Origin: an uncultured Pseudoxanthomonas sp.
GTDB lineage: Bacteria; Pseudomonadota; Gammaproteobacteria; Xanthomonadales; Xanthomonadaceae
Assembly (NCBI GenBank): GCA_946479745.1
Contig: CAMLGZ010000001.1
Coordinates: forward strand, 124,001 to 188,000
Reading direction: 5' to 3'
Length of the DNA stretch: 64,000 nucleotides
This document shows positions 63,395-64,000 of the stretch, one piece after another. The notes beneath the pieces are model-generated. The model had not been told where the DNA came from. It worked only from the letters and a program-made list of their open reading frames with translations, and ran no database searches. Numbering within the stretch: position 1 is the stretch's first letter; every line of letters begins with the position of its first letter. A program made the position numbers and the translations under genes.

Positions 63395-63517
63395 TTTATG
63401 TTCGCTTTCCCATTCAACGCCATGTGGGCCATCGATATTTATCTTTGCAGTCAGAACGTTCGAATCAAGAACAATCCGCATGCAGGCTTCTGTCTCTTTT
63501 TTACTCTCTCAACGAAT

Positions 63518-63541
63518 CGGGGCAGGCGTTGCCGCCTGCCC
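63518..63541 (-). terminator. GC hairpin just after potF (attenuator-like)
   Basis: On the minus strand GGGGCAGGC, a 6-base loop and GCCTGCCCC form a strong stem about 12 bases after the potF stop. No immediate T-run is seen. Such hairpins often allow more binding-protein than permease mRNA. Confidence 0.6.
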
Positions 63542-63552
63542 CGTTCGCGCGT

Positions 63553-64000
63553 TTACTTGCCGGTCTTCAACTCGGTCCAGATCCGGGTGTAGAGCTTGTC
63601 GACCTCCGGCGGAATGATCGCGAAGGTGAACAACTTCGCCGCTACTTCCGGCGGCGGGTAGACCGTCGGGTCCTCGGTGATGCTCTTTTCCATCAGTTCC
63701 TTGGCCTTGGGAACGGCATTGGGATAGCTGATGAAGTTGGAGTTGTTGGCCATCACCTGCGGGTCCAGCAGATTGTTGATGTAGGCGTAGGCCTCATCCA
63801 CGTGTTTGGCATCCTTGGGAATGGCCAGCATGTCGAACCACTGAGGCGCGCCTTCCTTCGGAATGGCGTAAGCGATGTTGACCCCATTACCGGCTTCGGC
63901 CGCGCGATCGCGCGCCTGGATGATGTCGCCCGACCAGCCCACCACCAGGCAGATATCGCCGTTGGCCAGCGCATCGATGTACTGCGAGGAGTGGAAGTTG
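63553..64000 (-). CDS. potF: Putrescine-binding periplasmic protein PotF (C-terminal part, cut by window edge)
   Basis: The visible 149 residues are the C-terminal third of a spermidine/putrescine-binding protein: NFHSSQYIDALANGDICLVVGWSGDI, then IAYAIPKEGAPQWFDMLAIPKDAKHVDEAYAYINNLLDP, PTVYPPPEVAAKLFTF and the ending YTRIWTELKTGK. These match PotF/SpuD-SpuE. The start and signal peptide lie beyond base 64000. It heads the potFGHI operon. Confidence 0.93.
   Translation of the reverse strand, partial: NFHSSQYIDALANGDICLVVGWSGDIIQARDRAAEAGNGVNIAYAIPKEGAPQWFDMLAIPKDAKHVDEAYAYINNLLDPQVMANNSNFISYPNAVPKAKELMEKSITEDPTVYPPPEVAAKLFTFAIIPPEVDKLYTRIWTELKTGK

Overview
The window looks like a chromosomal segment of a Xanthomonadaceae (Lysobacteraceae) gammaproteobacterium. 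The evidence is high GC content, a KdkA-type Kdo kinase beside a family-9 glycosyltransferase, the order dnaQ / rnhA / yafS-like / gloB / mltD, the order tRNA-Leu / tig / clpP / clpX / lon / hup / tRNA-Val / tRNA-Asp / ppiD, an NAD-type isocitrate dehydrogenase, and many palindromic repeats that start with GTAG, as in Stenotrophomonas and Xanthomonas. I cannot fix the genus. No phage, conjugative element, CRISPR array or transposase gene is visible.

Layout. 1-2.3 kb: lipopolysaccharide core genes. 2.5-8.1 kb: tRNA-Ser, a PP2C phosphatase, and replication, glyoxalase and murein genes. 8.3-17.6 kb (minus strand): the protein quality-control block tig-clpP-clpX-lon, followed by HU, two tRNAs and ppiD. 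18.3-18.8 kb: a tRNA cluster Pro-Arg-His-Lys. 18.9-25 kb: a Bax-inhibitor-like membrane protein, an NhaC antiporter, isocitrate dehydrogenase, a CMD protein with a glutaredoxin, and a BepA-like protease. 25.1-31.2 kb: phoB-phoR-ppk-ppx, a phosphate-sensing and polyphosphate module in which phoR and ppk overlap. 31.2-39.8 kb: an aldo-keto reductase, a Tat-exported protein operon opposite a LysR regulator, a glycosyltransferase/PAP2 pair, and a GNAT/nitrilase pair. 39.4-43.7 kb: creB-creC-creD with a candidate CreB site. 43.7-48.5 kb: rlmJ, a DUF808 membrane protein, a GNAT protein, a small bacteriocin-like cassette and a methyltransferase. 48.7-58.6 kb: mfd, small secreted and membrane proteins, endonuclease V, two pirins and an aquaporin. 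58.8-64 kb: a putrescine ABC importer (potFGHI, potF cut by the window edge) followed by an aldehyde dehydrogenase.

The most unusual material is accessory. (1) A 126-bp palindromic repeat lies in frame inside mfd and adds about 42 codons to the transcription-repair coupling factor. (2) Between 46.2 and 47.4 kb there is a gene for a 75-residue peptide with a double-glycine leader and next to it a 60-residue two-helix membrane protein. This pair looks like a microcin/bacteriocin and its immunity protein. It lies between a decayed copy of the 5' end of a methyltransferase gene and the intact gene. (3) Several GTAG-type REP palindromes sit exactly on gene ends, so that the repeat's own terminal TAG is the stop codon of dnaQ, of the PAP2 phosphatase gene and of the nitrilase gene. 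(4) Four composite palindromes with different outer arms share an A-rich inner core, and two of them carry the same 21-bp hairpin module.

Regulatory signals that can be read directly include a heat-shock (sigma-32-like) promoter before lon, a Pho box before phoB, a cre-tag before creD, and several intrinsic terminators.
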